This document shows, one piece after another, positions 50,386 to 59,530 of a stretch of DNA of 64,000 nucleotides. A program made the position numbers and the translations under genes. This DNA comes from an uncultured Ruminococcus sp. Its GTDB lineage: Bacteria; Bacillota; Clostridia; Oscillospirales; Ruminococcaceae. Location of the stretch: contig UPZA01000001.1 of assembly GCA_900538575.1 (NCBI GenBank), forward strand, positions 62,001 through 126,000. Direction: 5' to 3'. The notes below the pieces were generated by a model. That model worked only from the letters and a program-made list of their open reading frames with translations. It made no database searches and was not told the origin of the DNA. How positions within the stretch are numbered: the first letter of the stretch is position 1; the number at the start of each line of letters is the position of its first letter.

Positions 50386-51741
50386 TTACAGGTCCTCTCC
50401 GTTTCCGCGGATTATTTCACTGTAACGATAAGCAGAATCCTTTAAAATTCGTTCCTGCGTTTCATAATTAACATATATTAGTCCGAAGCGTTCTGAATAG
50501 CCATATGCCCACTCAAAATTATCCAATAACGACCACTGGAAATAGCCTCTTATATCTACTCCTTCCATATATGCCTTTTTAAGACCTGAAAGATACCCGT
50601 TTAGATAATCTATTCTCTCCTTGTCATGTATTTTTCCGTCCTTATCGACTATATCCTGACATGATTTTCCGTTTTCAGTTATATAAATCGGCGTTTTATA
50701 TCTTTCATATAAGAATCTTGTTCCCCAATAAATACAATCGTTTGTTACAGGCCATTTATAAGGAGGTCTTCTGAATCCGCCCGGATCACTGATTATTCTG
50801 GGATTTCCGCCTTCGGCAGCAACAATGTGCCCCCAGTAAATATTATGTCCGAGGAAATCTATAGGCTGGCTTATAAGCTTCATATCAGTTTCAGTTATTT
50901 TAGGCATATATTGCTCGCAGATACTCAATCCCTGCTCAGGATATCTGCCGAGCAAGATAGGATCGTTGAACCAAACAGTGCTTCCGGGAGCCGACTCTGC
51001 GGACGGTATTTCAAACATTGAACGTCTTGCCGCCTCAATATCCTCAGGCTTCTGACTAGCGGGAATATTCATATTTCCGCAAGGCGCATAGCCTATCTTT
51101 ATAGGCTGTTTTGCAAAAGTTCTTAAGGTTACAACGGCGGCGCCGTGAGTTTTTAAAAGAATATGAGATACCTCAAGAGCCTCCGGAGTAGTAAGCCTCA
51201 AACCGGGCGCTATCGTACCCTGCTGATAACCAAGTCCGATAATAACCTGCGGCTCATTGATTGTCATAAAATATTTAACCCTGTCTGAAAAGTTTTCCGC
51301 AACAACCCTTGCATATTCCGAAAACCATTTTATCATATCCGGATTTCTCCAGCCTCCAAGCTTATCCAAAGCAAGCGGCAGATCCCAATGATAAAGAGTA
51401 ATATATGGTTCTATGTCATTTTTCAAAAGCTCGTCTATCAGGGCGTTATAGAATTTAATACCATCGGGATTTGTTTTACCGGTTCCATCAGGTATAATTC
51501 TTGCCCAGTTAAGAGAAAAACGGTAAGCCTTAATTCCTATCCGCTTCATAAGAGCAATATCTTCTTTCCAGCGATGATAATGATCGCATGCCGTATTACC
51601 GGTATCATTATTCAGTATACGTCCAGGTATACTGCAAAACGTATCAAAAATATTTAATCCCTTGCCGTCCTCATAGGCTCCTCCTTCAATCTGATAAGCA
51701 GACGTCGCGGCTCCCCAGACAAAATCATTACGAAATCCCAT
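50386..51741 (-). CDS. GH1 beta-glucosidase
   Basis: 451 residues, a whole GH1 domain without signal peptide, so cytosolic. Signature start FVWGAATSAYQIEG; acid/base Glu163 in INEPQ; nucleophile Glu356 in YITENGKS; aglycone-site WSLLDNFEWAYGYSERFG near the end. It hydrolyses cellobiose or other beta-glucosides after uptake; absence of a visible phosphate-binding site argues for plain glucosides. A consensus-like promoter and a dyad operator stand upstream. No transporter or regulator gene is adjacent. Confidence 0.95.
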   Translation of the reverse strand: MGFRNDFVWGAATSAYQIEGGAYEDGKGLNIFDTFCSIPGRILNNDTGNTACDHYHRWKEDIALMKRIGIKAYRFSLNWARIIPDGTGKTNPDGIKFYNALIDELLKNDIEPYITLYHWDLPLALDKLGGWRNPDMIKWFSEYARVVAENFSDRVKYFMTINEPQVIIGLGYQQGTIAPGLRLTTPEALEVSHILLKTHGAAVVTLRTFAKQPIKIGYAPCGNMNIPASQKPEDIEAARRSMFEIPSAESAPGSTVWFNDPILLGRYPEQGLSICEQYMPKITETDMKLISQPIDFLGHNIYWGHIVAAEGGNPRIISDPGGFRRPPYKWPVTNDCIYWGTRFLYERYKTPIYITENGKSCQDIVDKDGKIHDKERIDYLNGYLSGLKKAYMEGVDIRGYFQWSLLDNFEWAYGYSERFGLIYVNYETQERILKDSAYRYSEIIRGNGEDL

Positions 51742-51765
51742 AGCAATTCATCCTTTCAATAGTTT

Positions 51766-51785
51766 AACAGTCAATCTGTTGTTAA
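51766..51785. promoter_or_regulatory. Putative operator of the GH1 gene
   Basis: AACAG-N5-CTGTT (51766-51780), with GTTAA continuing the right arm, sits between the -10 and the ribosome binding site. Regulator unknown. Confidence 0.5.
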
Positions 51786-51786
51786 T

Positions 51787-51815
51787 ATTATACGAAAAAA
51801 AACGGATAAAATCAA
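51787..51815 (-). promoter_or_regulatory. Promoter of the GH1 gene
   Basis: Minus-strand TTGATT (51810-51815) and TATAAT (51787-51792), 17-bp spacer. Confidence 0.82.
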
Positions 51816-51866
51816 TATAAATCTAAATTTTAAATATATATTAATCAAATTAGGAATAGATGCTTA

Positions 51867-51902
51867 AAAAGCTGTCCTGCTTTCCAGCAGAACAGCTTTT
51901 TT
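51867..51902 (-). terminator. Terminator of the GH26 gene
   Basis: Minus-strand AAAAAGCTGT-T-CTGC/GCAG-G-ACAGCTTTTT, a long stem with one mismatch and a six-base loop, ending in a T run. Confidence 0.88.
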
Positions 51903-51906
51903 ATAT

Positions 51907-53874
51907 TTATTTACCAAGCTGACTTTCGTCAATTATCATTGCTACAAAATTCATAAGAGTAAGACTGTCAGAAGTATTGATAACTCCGTCCTTAACGCAA
52001 TCAGAATTAGCCATAGCCACATCGCTTATTTTATTAACTTCAGGATTAAGCAGATACATATTCAGCGCAACTACATCCGCAATATTCACATCGCCGTCCA
52101 TATTGACGTCGCCGTATCTTGTAGCCTCAACGCCCGAAGGCACTACATTTTCCGACGGCTCAGTAGCTGAAGTAGTAACATCAGTAGCGTCAGTAGCAGG
52201 AACGGTTGTAGTAGTGTCTGAACTGGGTGTAGTAGTTGTCTCTGCCGTAGTTTCAGTTGTTACTTCTGTAGTAGCTTCTGTTACAGGCTCTGTCGTTTCC
52301 TGAGTAGGCTCTGTTGTTTCAGGATCAGTCGGATCAACGCCTTCCATAGGATAGTTCTTCAAATCAGGAAGCTCGTCAAGGGTTATACAATATTCGCTCT
52401 GATAAATTTCTTTAAGAGTTTCCGGATTATTATAATTCTTATCCATTATATGCTCGCCGTACCACGGACAGAAATAAAGCCAGTAGGCGCTTTCGTCTAT
52501 CATATTCTGTATTGACGGTATAGTATCGCATTCCATTAAAGCGATCATTTTAGAACTGTCATACATTTTAAGCAAACCGTAAAAGGTAGACGATATAGCG
52601 CTTTCATTCGGAGCAACATTTCCGGTAGACCAGTCCTTAGCGTTATATTTATCATAGCCTATCAGATCTACGTATTCTGCTCCCGGATACCATAATGCGG
52701 AATCATCGGAATACACATAGCTGTTGAATTCCCAGATAAGGTTATGCAGTCCGTATTCTTCAGTCAGTAAATCATATAAATATCTATAGAGCTGAACATA
52801 AGTAGTAGCGCCTTCCTTACTCCACCAGAACCATGCGCCTGCTCCGTCAGCTCCGCCGTTGCCTTCTGCCTCATGGAAAGGTCTGAATAATATAGGAACG
52901 TCTGCATCCTGACACTTTTTCAATGATTTTGCAAGATTCTCAACAGCAAGAAGGAAATAATCATGCTCAACCGTACCCTCGATCATAACGTTAGCCGTTA
53001 CAAAATCGGTTTTTTCAGAATAGGTTGTTTTAGAAAAATCCATTGTAGAACCTAATGTATATTCCGACATTGTTACCGGAACATTAATATGCCAGCTTGC
53101 CGTAGCGATACCGCCCTTATTATTTACCCAGTCAATAGCGCGTTCTGCCGTCTGAGCGTCCCAGTAATATAGAGGACACGTTTCGCCGAAGTCAAAGCCT
53201 TTGATAGCAGGCAGTTTACCTGTTTTATCCTTAATATAATTAAATTCATCTTCTCTGGAAGTGCCGTAATACTCCTGCTGACCGGATATAATATAGTTTC
53301 CGTATGTATCGGATAAAAATTTCATAAGTCTCTGCGTGGATTCGGTAGCCTGAGGATCGCTGCACTTAGTGTCCTTTGCCGTAACATCCGGGAGAACCGC
53401 TTCTTCTATACGCAGATAATCGAGGTTTGTCCAACCCCAGCTACTCTCTACGGCAATTACGTTGTCACCCGCGGAAAGCTTTACTGTTCCTGCATTCAGT
53501 TCATCCCATGACGTTGTTTCGGGAAATCCCAACTGGCCCTGATTAACTCCGTTAACATACAGATTATGAATCTTCTGTCCATACGGCGCTGAAAAGCCTA
53601 TAATAACGTCATACATTCCGGTCTTATCCACGTTTACGTTTACAGAAGCTGTTTCTCCTGCGTTTTCAAGAAAAACGAACTGATTTCCAGAAGCGCCGTC
53701 CAGCCATCTTTCAGAGCCCTCTTCCGGAACAATCGAATTGGGATGAGAGCCGTCCTCAAATTCATACTTCACGCCGGTTTCGGCAGTAACCAACGACGGT
53801 ACTACAGAAGCATTGAATATGCATGATAAGGCAACCGCAGCCGCGCATACCTTTCCGAAAAATTTCTTTTTCAA
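51907..53874 (-). CDS. GH26 beta-mannanase with CBM35 and dockerin (TTG start)
   Basis: 655 residues, starting at TTG nine bases after GGAGG. Signal peptide 1-31; CBM35-like module about 34-158 (YEFEDGSHPNSI and TNLDYLRIEE); GH26 catalytic domain about 170-510; Thr/Glu linker about 525-583; type I dockerin about 587-650 (GDVNMDGDVNIAD). Acid/base Glu335 in RPFHEAEGN and nucleophile Glu448 in ALMECDTIP. It cleaves beta-1,4-mannan outside the cell while bound to the cellulosome. It is a single gene with its own promoter. Confidence 0.95.
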   Translation of the reverse strand: MKKKFFGKVCAAAVALSCIFNASVVPSLVTAETGVKYEFEDGSHPNSIVPEEGSERWLDGASGNQFVFLENAGETASVNVNVDKTGMYDVIIGFSAPYGQKIHNLYVNGVNQGQLGFPETTSWDELNAGTVKLSAGDNVIAVESSWGWTNLDYLRIEEAVLPDVTAKDTKCSDPQATESTQRLMKFLSDTYGNYIISGQQEYYGTSREDEFNYIKDKTGKLPAIKGFDFGETCPLYYWDAQTAERAIDWVNNKGGIATASWHINVPVTMSEYTLGSTMDFSKTTYSEKTDFVTANVMIEGTVEHDYFLLAVENLAKSLKKCQDADVPILFRPFHEAEGNGGADGAGAWFWWSKEGATTYVQLYRYLYDLLTEEYGLHNLIWEFNSYVYSDDSALWYPGAEYVDLIGYDKYNAKDWSTGNVAPNESAISSTFYGLLKMYDSSKMIALMECDTIPSIQNMIDESAYWLYFCPWYGEHIMDKNYNNPETLKEIYQSEYCITLDELPDLKNYPMEGVDPTDPETTEPTQETTEPVTEATTEVTTETTAETTTTPSSDTTTTVPATDATDVTTSATEPSENVVPSGVEATRYGDVNMDGDVNIADVVALNMYLLNPEVNKISDVAMANSDCVKDGVINTSDSLTLMNFVAMIIDESQLGK

Positions 53875-53920
53875 AATATAATTCCTCCTTTTTAACTTAA
53901 ACGTTTATAATTTGAATATC

Positions 53921-53949
53921 ATTATACCATATTTTTTATATTCATTCAA
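53921..53949 (-). promoter_or_regulatory. Promoter of the GH26 gene
   Basis: Minus-strand TTGAAT (53944-53949) and TATAAT (53921-53926), 17-bp spacer. Downstream in the leader is the palindrome TAAACGTTTA (53898-53907), which resembles LacI-family operator cores. Confidence 0.72.
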
Positions 53950-54011
53950 TAAATTTATGGCAAATTGTTAAACAAAATTAGCCCATATTATTTGTATATT
54001 ATTACTACTCT

Positions 54012-55055
54012 TTATCGGTTTTCCTTTATATCCCTCAGCGTTATGTCTATTTCATCAATTATTTCTTTCACGTCGTCACTCTCTGTTAGCTCCCAGACGG
54101 TTTCATAATAATATTTCGCCATCTCGTAATCAAGCTGCTGGTGGCTGTGCTTTGCAAGATAATACGCGGTATTGATAACAAGCTCAGACGGTCCCGCCGG
54201 AATATTTTCAAATCTCATTATTTCAAGAAGCTGCTCCTTACTATGCTTAGGCGGAAGAGCTCCTATGCCTGTGCAGCCCGCTATATATTTAAGCTCGTTT
54301 TCTATAAGCTTTTTGTCATTACAAAATATACGGCTCATTTCAAGCATTGCCGACGCTTTATCATATTTATTTTTTTCAGAAAAATAATAGCTGTAATTAA
54401 AATACCCCTTACCAAGCTGTTCCTTTGTCACCGCGCACCTCATCATTTTGTCTACGGCGCTTTTTAATTCGTCCGGCTGCTTTATCTGCTTTAACAGCTC
54501 GCAGTAATTCAGATAAATTTCCGGATCAACAGGATTAAGGTCAAGAGCCTTTCCGAATGCGTCAAGAGATTCGGTAAACCTTTTTTTATGAAAAAGTCCT
54601 AATCCATACAGAGAATAAACTCCGCTCAGATCGCATGTTACAGGGCAAACCTTTTTATCGGGACTGTAAATCTGTATATAAAGCGCATGTTCTAGCGGAG
54701 TTCCGAAGCTTTTGTATAGCTTATCATCGTCCTCCTCCCATGCGAAAAGATTATTTCTGATTATTTCCCTTAATATCTCAATACCCTTGTCAAAGTTTAA
54801 ATTTGCAAATCTTTTCCGTACTTCCTTAAGTTTCTCGTTTACCTTTGGATTTTCGGAGGCAAGAAAATTATCTATGGTTTTATGCATATCGTCGTAAGAG
54901 CATTGATAAAGCAGCTTTGCAAGTTCCCTGTTTATTTCGGCGCTGTTTTCATCGTCCTTATATTTTTCGGATTGACTTTTCAGAAAAGGACCGTCCTTTT
55001 TCGGATCTCCCGTCATACTATTTTTTATTTCTCTGATTATTGAATCTGTATCCAT
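54012..55055 (-). CDS. TPR-repeat cytosolic protein of unknown function
   Basis: 347 residues without signal peptide or membrane helix. Helical repeats are clear around residues 145-260, for example LYGLGLFHKKRFTESLDAFG, KALDLNPVDPEIYLNYCELL and YKASAMLEM-like segments (KYDKASAMLEM), the tetratricopeptide pattern. The N-terminal 60 residues are charged, the C-terminus continues helical. It probably binds other proteins. Neighbours give no hint: GH26 downstream, rplQ terminator upstream. Confidence 0.72.
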   Translation of the reverse strand: MDTDSIIREIKNSMTGDPKKDGPFLKSQSEKYKDDENSAEINRELAKLLYQCSYDDMHKTIDNFLASENPKVNEKLKEVRKRFANLNFDKGIEILREIIRNNLFAWEEDDDKLYKSFGTPLEHALYIQIYSPDKKVCPVTCDLSGVYSLYGLGLFHKKRFTESLDAFGKALDLNPVDPEIYLNYCELLKQIKQPDELKSAVDKMMRCAVTKEQLGKGYFNYSYYFSEKNKYDKASAMLEMSRIFCNDKKLIENELKYIAGCTGIGALPPKHSKEQLLEIMRFENIPAGPSELVINTAYYLAKHSHQQLDYEMAKYYYETVWELTESDDVKEIIDEIDITLRDIKENR

Positions 55056-55163
55056 TTTAATTGATCTCCCGTTCCGCCTTTTTGCACGGCTGTATTAAAA
55101 TAATTATATATGAATATATACAATTTGTCAAGCTAAAGAGATTATCATTTTATTAAGAATATA

Positions 55164-55200
55164 TAAAAACAGCGTGAAGTACATATTGTTCTTCACGCTG
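55164..55200. terminator. Terminator of the ribosomal operon
   Basis: Stem CAGCGTGAAG/CTTCACGCTG around an 11-base loop; on the minus strand it is followed by TTTTTATAT. It closes the long operon that ends with rplQ. Confidence 0.88.
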
Positions 55201-55229
55201 AAAGCATATATTTTACATTTATTTATAAA

Positions 55230-55571
55230 TCAAACCAACTGAATAATCGCCATTTCTGCAGCGTCGCCGCGACGGGGACCGATCTTCACGATTCTTGTAT
55301 ATCCGCCGTTTCTGTCTGCATATTTTGGTGAAATTTCATCAAAAACCTTTTTAGCAACGTCTTCCTTAGTAACATAAGCGAAAACCTGACGTTTTGAATG
55401 CAGATCACTGTTTTTACCGATTGTTATCATCTTTTCGGCAACTGCTCTGACTTCTTTTGCTCTTGTTACAGTTGTTTCAATCTGTCCATTTTCCAGCAGG
55501 TAAGTAACCATTGCTCTAAGCATTGCTCTTCTATGATCAGTTGTTCTTCCAAGCTTTCTTGTACCTGGCAT
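55230..55571 (-). CDS. rplQ: Ribosomal protein L17
   Basis: 113 residues, short and standard. Opens MPGTRKLGRTTDHRRAMLRA, the L17 signature, and ends GPRRGDAAEMAIIQLV. A large-subunit protein near the exit tunnel. It is the last gene of the alpha operon, 58 bases after rpoA. Confidence 0.98.
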   Translation of the reverse strand: MPGTRKLGRTTDHRRAMLRAMVTYLLENGQIETTVTRAKEVRAVAEKMITIGKNSDLHSKRQVFAYVTKEDVAKKVFDEISPKYADRNGGYTRIVKIGPRRGDAAEMAIIQLV

Positions 55572-55629
55572 CGTAATTCACTCCTTTACAAATCACAGGA
55601 ACGAACCGCTAAGCGGACTTCCGGCAGTT

Positions 55630-56589
55630 TTATTCCTCTTCTGAGCTAAGGTCAAAGCCAAGTGATTGAAGCTTTTCTTTAACCTCATCAAAGGATTTTT
55701 TACCAAGGTTTCTAACCTTCATCATTTCTTCTTCCGACTTGTTGATCAAGTCGTCAACGGTATTAATTCCGGCGCGCTTCAGACAATTGAAGGAACGCAC
55801 CGATAAGTCAAGTTCCTCAATGGTCATCTCCAGGATTTTTTCTTTTCCTTTGTCATCCTGTTCCACAAGAACTTCCGCGATATTCGCCTCTTCAGACAAA
55901 TCGACAAAAAGCTTCAGATGCTCGTTGAGGAGATTGGCTGCCTGTGATAAAGCTTCCTTTGCCGAGATCGTTCCGTCAGTCCAGACCTCAATCGTCAGCT
56001 TATCAAAATCAGTTACCTGACCCAGACGTGTGTCTTCGACCTTGTAATTTACCTTCAAAACAGGAGTATAGATACTATCGACCGCAATAACGTCAATAGG
56101 CATATTACCGCCCATTTGCTGCTTGTTGCGTTCAGCAGAAACATAGCCTCTGCCTCTGTCAATAGTTATTTCCATATAAAGCTTCGCGTCCTTGCCGAGA
56201 GTTGCGATATGCATTCCCGGATCAAGAATATTGACCTCAGAGTCTGTTTTGATATCACCGGCAGTTACTTCACATTCGCCTTCGGCTTCAATATAAACGA
56301 CCTTAGGACCGTCGCCGTAAAGCTTGGCTGTAAGTCCCTTTATTGCAAGGATGATTTCTGTTACATCCTCCTTTACACCGGGAATTGTAGACAATTCATG
56401 GTGCACTCCGTCTATTTTGACAGCATTAACTGCAACGCCGGGCAGTGAGGAGAGCAATACACGTCTTAAACTGTTGCCAAGTGTAATGCCGTATCCGCGT
56501 TCCAGCGGAGCCAAAACGAATTTACCGTACTTGCCGTCGCTCTTCAGCTCAACAGTATCAATTTCCGGCTTTACGATTTTTTCAAGCAT
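55630..56589 (-). CDS. rpoA: RNA polymerase alpha subunit
   Basis: 319 residues from the ATG at 56587-56589, which has GGAGGG five bases upstream; a longer frame opens at 56610. N-terminal domain: GITLGNSLRRVLLSSLPG and PIDVIAVDSIYTPV, for assembly of polymerase. C-terminal domain: ELDLSVRSFNCLKRAGINTV and MMKVRNLGKKSFDEVKEKL, which binds UP elements and activators. It sits in the conserved place between rpsD and rplQ. Confidence 0.99.
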   Translation of the reverse strand: MLEKIVKPEIDTVELKSDGKYGKFVLAPLERGYGITLGNSLRRVLLSSLPGVAVNAVKIDGVHHELSTIPGVKEDVTEIILAIKGLTAKLYGDGPKVVYIEAEGECEVTAGDIKTDSEVNILDPGMHIATLGKDAKLYMEITIDRGRGYVSAERNKQQMGGNMPIDVIAVDSIYTPVLKVNYKVEDTRLGQVTDFDKLTIEVWTDGTISAKEALSQAANLLNEHLKLFVDLSEEANIAEVLVEQDDKGKEKILEMTIEELDLSVRSFNCLKRAGINTVDDLINKSEEEMMKVRNLGKKSFDEVKEKLQSLGFDLSSEEE

Positions 56590-56658
56590 AAGAACCCTCC
56601 TATTTCGCAATCACTTTTTATCTCTACAATAATCAACAGGCTAATAATAAGTATATTA

Positions 56659-57255
56659 TTATTTGGAATAAAGCTCGACGATAAATGTTTCGTCAACCTC
56701 ATAGTCAAGATCATCCTTGACAGGCATACGTACAACCTTTGCTGACGCAGCCTCCTTGTTAGCCTCAAGCCAGAGAGGGATTACTCTGCCCTTTGTTCCT
56801 TCGGCGATTTCCTTGAACTTGTCGCTCTTCTTGCTGTTTTCGCCAAGCTCAATAACGTCTCCGACCTTTACTCTGTATGACGGAATATCAACGCGCTGGC
56901 CGTTTACATTGAAATGACCGTGAGTAACGAGCTGTCTTGCTTCTCTTCTTGTCAGAGCGAGGCCCATTCTGAAAACTACGTTATCAAGTCTTGATTCAAG
57001 AATTGTGATAAGGTTTTCACCGGCCTTGCCTTCCATTTTTTCAGCAATTTCGAAATAGTGATAAAAAGGCTTTTCCAGAACGCCGTATATGAACTTAAGC
57101 TTCTGCTTTTCCTTGAGCTGCATTCCGTATTCTGAAACTTTCTTCCTCTTATTTGCATTAGGGTTACGGTTACTTTCCTTGGAAATACCCATAACTGCCG
57201 GGCTGATTCCAAGATATCTGCATCTTTTGAGAATTGGTTCTCTGTTAATAGCCAA
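56659..57255 (-). CDS. rpsD: Ribosomal protein S4
   Basis: 198 residues. The N-terminal zinc cysteines of some S4 forms are absent (opens INREPILKRCRYLGISP). S4/RNA-binding domain about 88-150: LESRLDNVVFRMGLALTRRE and LVTHGHFNVNGQRVDIPSYR. It nucleates 16S rRNA folding, and in many bacteria it regulates the alpha operon. Confidence 0.98.
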   Translation of the reverse strand: MAINREPILKRCRYLGISPAVMGISKESNRNPNANKRKKVSEYGMQLKEKQKLKFIYGVLEKPFYHYFEIAEKMEGKAGENLITILESRLDNVVFRMGLALTRREARQLVTHGHFNVNGQRVDIPSYRVKVGDVIELGENSKKSDKFKEIAEGTKGRVIPLWLEANKEAASAKVVRMPVKDDLDYEVDETFIVELYSK

Positions 57256-57276
57256 TTTGTTTACACCTCCTGTAAA

Positions 57277-57678
57277 TTAGACACGTCTTCTCTTTGGAGG
57301 ACGGCATCCGTTATGCGGAATAGGGGTAACGTCTTTGATCATTTTTACTTCCAGACCGACAGTCTGCAAAGCTCTGATTGCTGCTTCTCTGCCTGAGCCA
57401 GGGCCCTTAACGTATACTTCAACGATCTTCAGACCATGCTCCATAGCTGCCTTAGCAGCCGTTTCCGCCGCCGTCTGTGCTGCAAACGGCGTAGATTTTC
57501 TTGAGCCTCTGAAGCCAAGTCCTCCGGCGCTTGCCCATGAGATAGCATTTCCCTGCGTATCTGTAATAGTTACAATCGTATTATTGAATGTGGACTGAAT
57601 ATGAACAGCGCCGCTTTCAATGTTTTTACGCTCTCTGCGTCGTCTGATAGCAACTTTTTTAGGTTTCTGCTGTGCCAT
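57277..57678 (-). CDS. rpsK: Ribosomal protein S11
   Basis: 133 residues. Basic N-terminus, then VHIQSTFNNTIVTITDTQGN, GSRKSTPFAAQTAAETAA and the C-terminal IPHNGCRPPKRRRV. It lies in the 30S platform near the mRNA exit. Gene order rpsM-rpsK-rpsD is conserved. Confidence 0.99.
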   Translation of the reverse strand: MAQQKPKKVAIRRRRERKNIESGAVHIQSTFNNTIVTITDTQGNAISWASAGGLGFRGSRKSTPFAAQTAAETAAKAAMEHGLKIVEVYVKGPGSGREAAIRALQTVGLEVKMIKDVTPIPHNGCRPPKRRRV

Positions 57679-57692
57679 TGTTCATGTCCTCC

Positions 57693-58061
57693 TTACTTCT
57701 TCTTGTTTGCAATCGTCTTAGCCGGACCTTTACGTGTTCTGGCGTTAGTCTTTGTTCTCTGTCCTCTTACAGGCAGACCCTTACGATGACGAACGCCGCG
57801 GTAGCAGCCGATTTCCACAAGTCTTTTGATATTGAGCGCAACTTCTCTTCTGAGATCGCCCTCAACATTGCAGTTTCTGTCAATATAATCACGCAGCTTA
57901 GCTACGTCTTCTTCTGATAAATCCTTAACTCTTGTGTCAGGATTAACTCCTGTTTCCTTAAGAATTGTTACAGCAGTCTGACGACCGATGCCGTAAATAT
58001 AAGTCAAGCCGATTTCAACTCTCTTATCCTTCGGCAGGTCAACACCAGAAATTCTTGCCAT
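57693..58061 (-). CDS. rpsM: Ribosomal protein S13
   Basis: 122 residues. Opens ARISGVDLPKDKRVEIGLTY; contains GIGRQTA and the C-terminal RGLPVRGQRTKTNARTRKGP-like tail. It contacts tRNA and the 50S subunit from the 30S head. It is 40 bases downstream of rpmJ. Confidence 0.99.
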   Translation of the reverse strand: MARISGVDLPKDKRVEIGLTYIYGIGRQTAVTILKETGVNPDTRVKDLSEEDVAKLRDYIDRNCNVEGDLRREVALNIKRLVEIGCYRGVRHRKGLPVRGQRTKTNARTRKGPAKTIANKKK

Positions 58062-58101
58062 TAATAAATAGCACCTCCGTTAATAAGATGTCAGGATTTA
58101 A

Positions 58102-58215
58102 TTATCCCTGACGCTGTTTATGCTTTGGATTTTCGCAAATTACCATTATTTTTCCCTTGCGTTTAATAACCTTGCACTTTTCGCAAATAGGTTTAACTGA
58201 AGGTCTGACTTTCAT
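58102..58215 (-). CDS. rpmJ: Ribosomal protein L36
   Basis: 37 residues: MKVRPSVKPICEKCKVIKRK followed by the GKIMVICENPKHKQRQG end. The cysteines CEKC, C and H form the zinc ribbon of the zinc-binding form. It is the usual gene between infA and rpsM. Confidence 0.97.
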   Translation of the reverse strand: MKVRPSVKPICEKCKVIKRKGKIMVICENPKHKQRQG

Positions 58216-58281
58216 TGAAAATACCTCCTTGATAGATTACAGAAGCATTATTTTCACAACGCCTCAGGTTTCATGAGCCGA

Positions 58282-58500
58282 TTACTTGGCTCTCCAAGTG
58301 ATTCTGCCTTTAGTCAGGTCATAAGGCGACATTTCAACCGTTACCTTATCGCCGGGAACGATTCTTATATAGTTCATTCTCAGCTTTCCTGATACATGCC
58401 CGAGAATTACATGACCGTTAGGCAGCTTCACCCTGAAATTAGCGTTCGGCAAAGCTTCCTCAACGATACCCTCTAATTCAATTAGATCTTCCTTAGACAA
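58282..58500 (-). CDS. infA: Translation initiation factor IF-1 (TTG start)
   Basis: 72 residues, the exact family length. OB-fold protein with EGIVEEALPNANFRVKLPNG and ILGHVSGKLRMNYIRIVPGD. It starts at TTG with GGAGG nine bases upstream. IF-1 occupies the A site during initiation. It lies between the KOW protein and rpmJ, as in other Firmicutes. Confidence 0.98.
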   Translation of the reverse strand: MSKEDLIELEGIVEEALPNANFRVKLPNGHVILGHVSGKLRMNYIRIVPGDKVTVEMSPYDLTKGRITWRAK

Positions 58501-58523
58501 AATAAACTACCTCCCCATACAGG

Positions 58524-58766
58524 TTACGGTGTGCCGGCATAAACGCGCAGCACATTTCTAAGCTCTTTATCGGTTATATCATTCAATCCGATTATTTTAT
58601 CGGTGAATTTCAGATGTCTGATATTTTTACGTTTCGGCGAACTCAGCTTGCGGGTCTTACCGTCTGCTATAAGGATAAATCCGTCCTTTTCACCGACTAC
58701 TGCAAAATATCTCCCGCCGTCTCTTCCCGCCGACGCTTTTACGATTCTTCCCTTTTGTATATCCAC
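58524..58766 (-). CDS. KOW-domain RNA-binding protein (L14e-like, GTG start)
   Basis: 80 residues. The KOW motif is at the N-terminus (KGRIVKASAGRDGGRYFAVV), then a short linker (KTRKLSSPKRKNIRHLKFTD). Such genes often lie between map and infA in Clostridia. It probably binds rRNA or a translation component; the specific role is not known. Starts at GTG after GAGGA. Confidence 0.88.
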   Translation of the reverse strand: MDIQKGRIVKASAGRDGGRYFAVVGEKDGFILIADGKTRKLSSPKRKNIRHLKFTDKIIGLNDITDKELRNVLRVYAGTP

Positions 58767-58779
58767 TTCGCCGTCCTCG

Positions 58780-59529
58780 TCAGGGCTGCGTCAGGATAAC
58801 CGGTCCTGAAGGCGTTACCGCAATAGCATGCTCAAAATGAGCCGAAAGAGATCCGCTTTCCGTTATAACAGTCCATCCGTCCCTGAGTACCTTTATTCCG
58901 TCGCCTTTCTGATTTATCATAGGCTCTATACAAAATGTCATTCCGGCAACAAGTCTTTGTCCATGCCCTTCCTTTCCGTAATTCGGAACCTCAGGCGATT
59001 CATGAAGATCCCTGCCTATTCCGTGTCCGCAGTAATTTCTTACGATTCCATAGCCTCTTGACGAACAGTATTCTTCGACTGCGTGACCAACATCGCCCAG
59101 TCTTGCGCCGACCTGAGCAGCCCTGATACCCTCGTACAGACTTTCCTCCGTAACCTTCAAAAGCTCTTTAGCTTCTTCCGATATTTTTCCAACTGCAAAC
59201 GTAGCGCAAGTGTCTCCGTGAAAACCGTTATAAAACGCTCCAACGTCGACGCTTACTATGTCGCCTTCGGCAATTCGCTTTTTATGACTCGGAATACCGT
59301 GAATAACCTCGTTATTAATTGATATGCAGGCGCTGCCCGGAAATCCGCCGTAATTTAAAAACGACGGTATGGCTCCGCAGCCGACTATAAAATCATGGAT
59401 TATTTTATCAAGCGCCTTTGTAGTCATGCCTGCCTTTATAGATTCGCCGGCCAGCTTCAGCGCTCTGCCGGCTATTTGACCGGCCTCCCGCATTTTAGCT
59501 AAATCAGTGCTGGATTTTATGCTAACCAT
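58780..59529 (-). CDS. map: Methionine aminopeptidase
   Basis: 249 residues from the ATG at 59527-59529; GAGG lies within the adk end. Type I enzyme: NNEVIHGIPS, then metal ligands in SVDVGAFYNGFHGDTC, and YCGHGIGRDLHESP, with FCIEPM and the final Glu near SGSLSAHFEHAI. It removes the start Met from new proteins. Its start almost touches the adk stop. Confidence 0.97.
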   Translation of the reverse strand: MVSIKSSTDLAKMREAGQIAGRALKLAGESIKAGMTTKALDKIIHDFIVGCGAIPSFLNYGGFPGSACISINNEVIHGIPSHKKRIAEGDIVSVDVGAFYNGFHGDTCATFAVGKISEEAKELLKVTEESLYEGIRAAQVGARLGDVGHAVEEYCSSRGYGIVRNYCGHGIGRDLHESPEVPNYGKEGHGQRLVAGMTFCIEPMINQKGDGIKVLRDGWTVITESGSLSAHFEHAIAVTPSGPVILTQP

Positions 59530-59530
59530 A

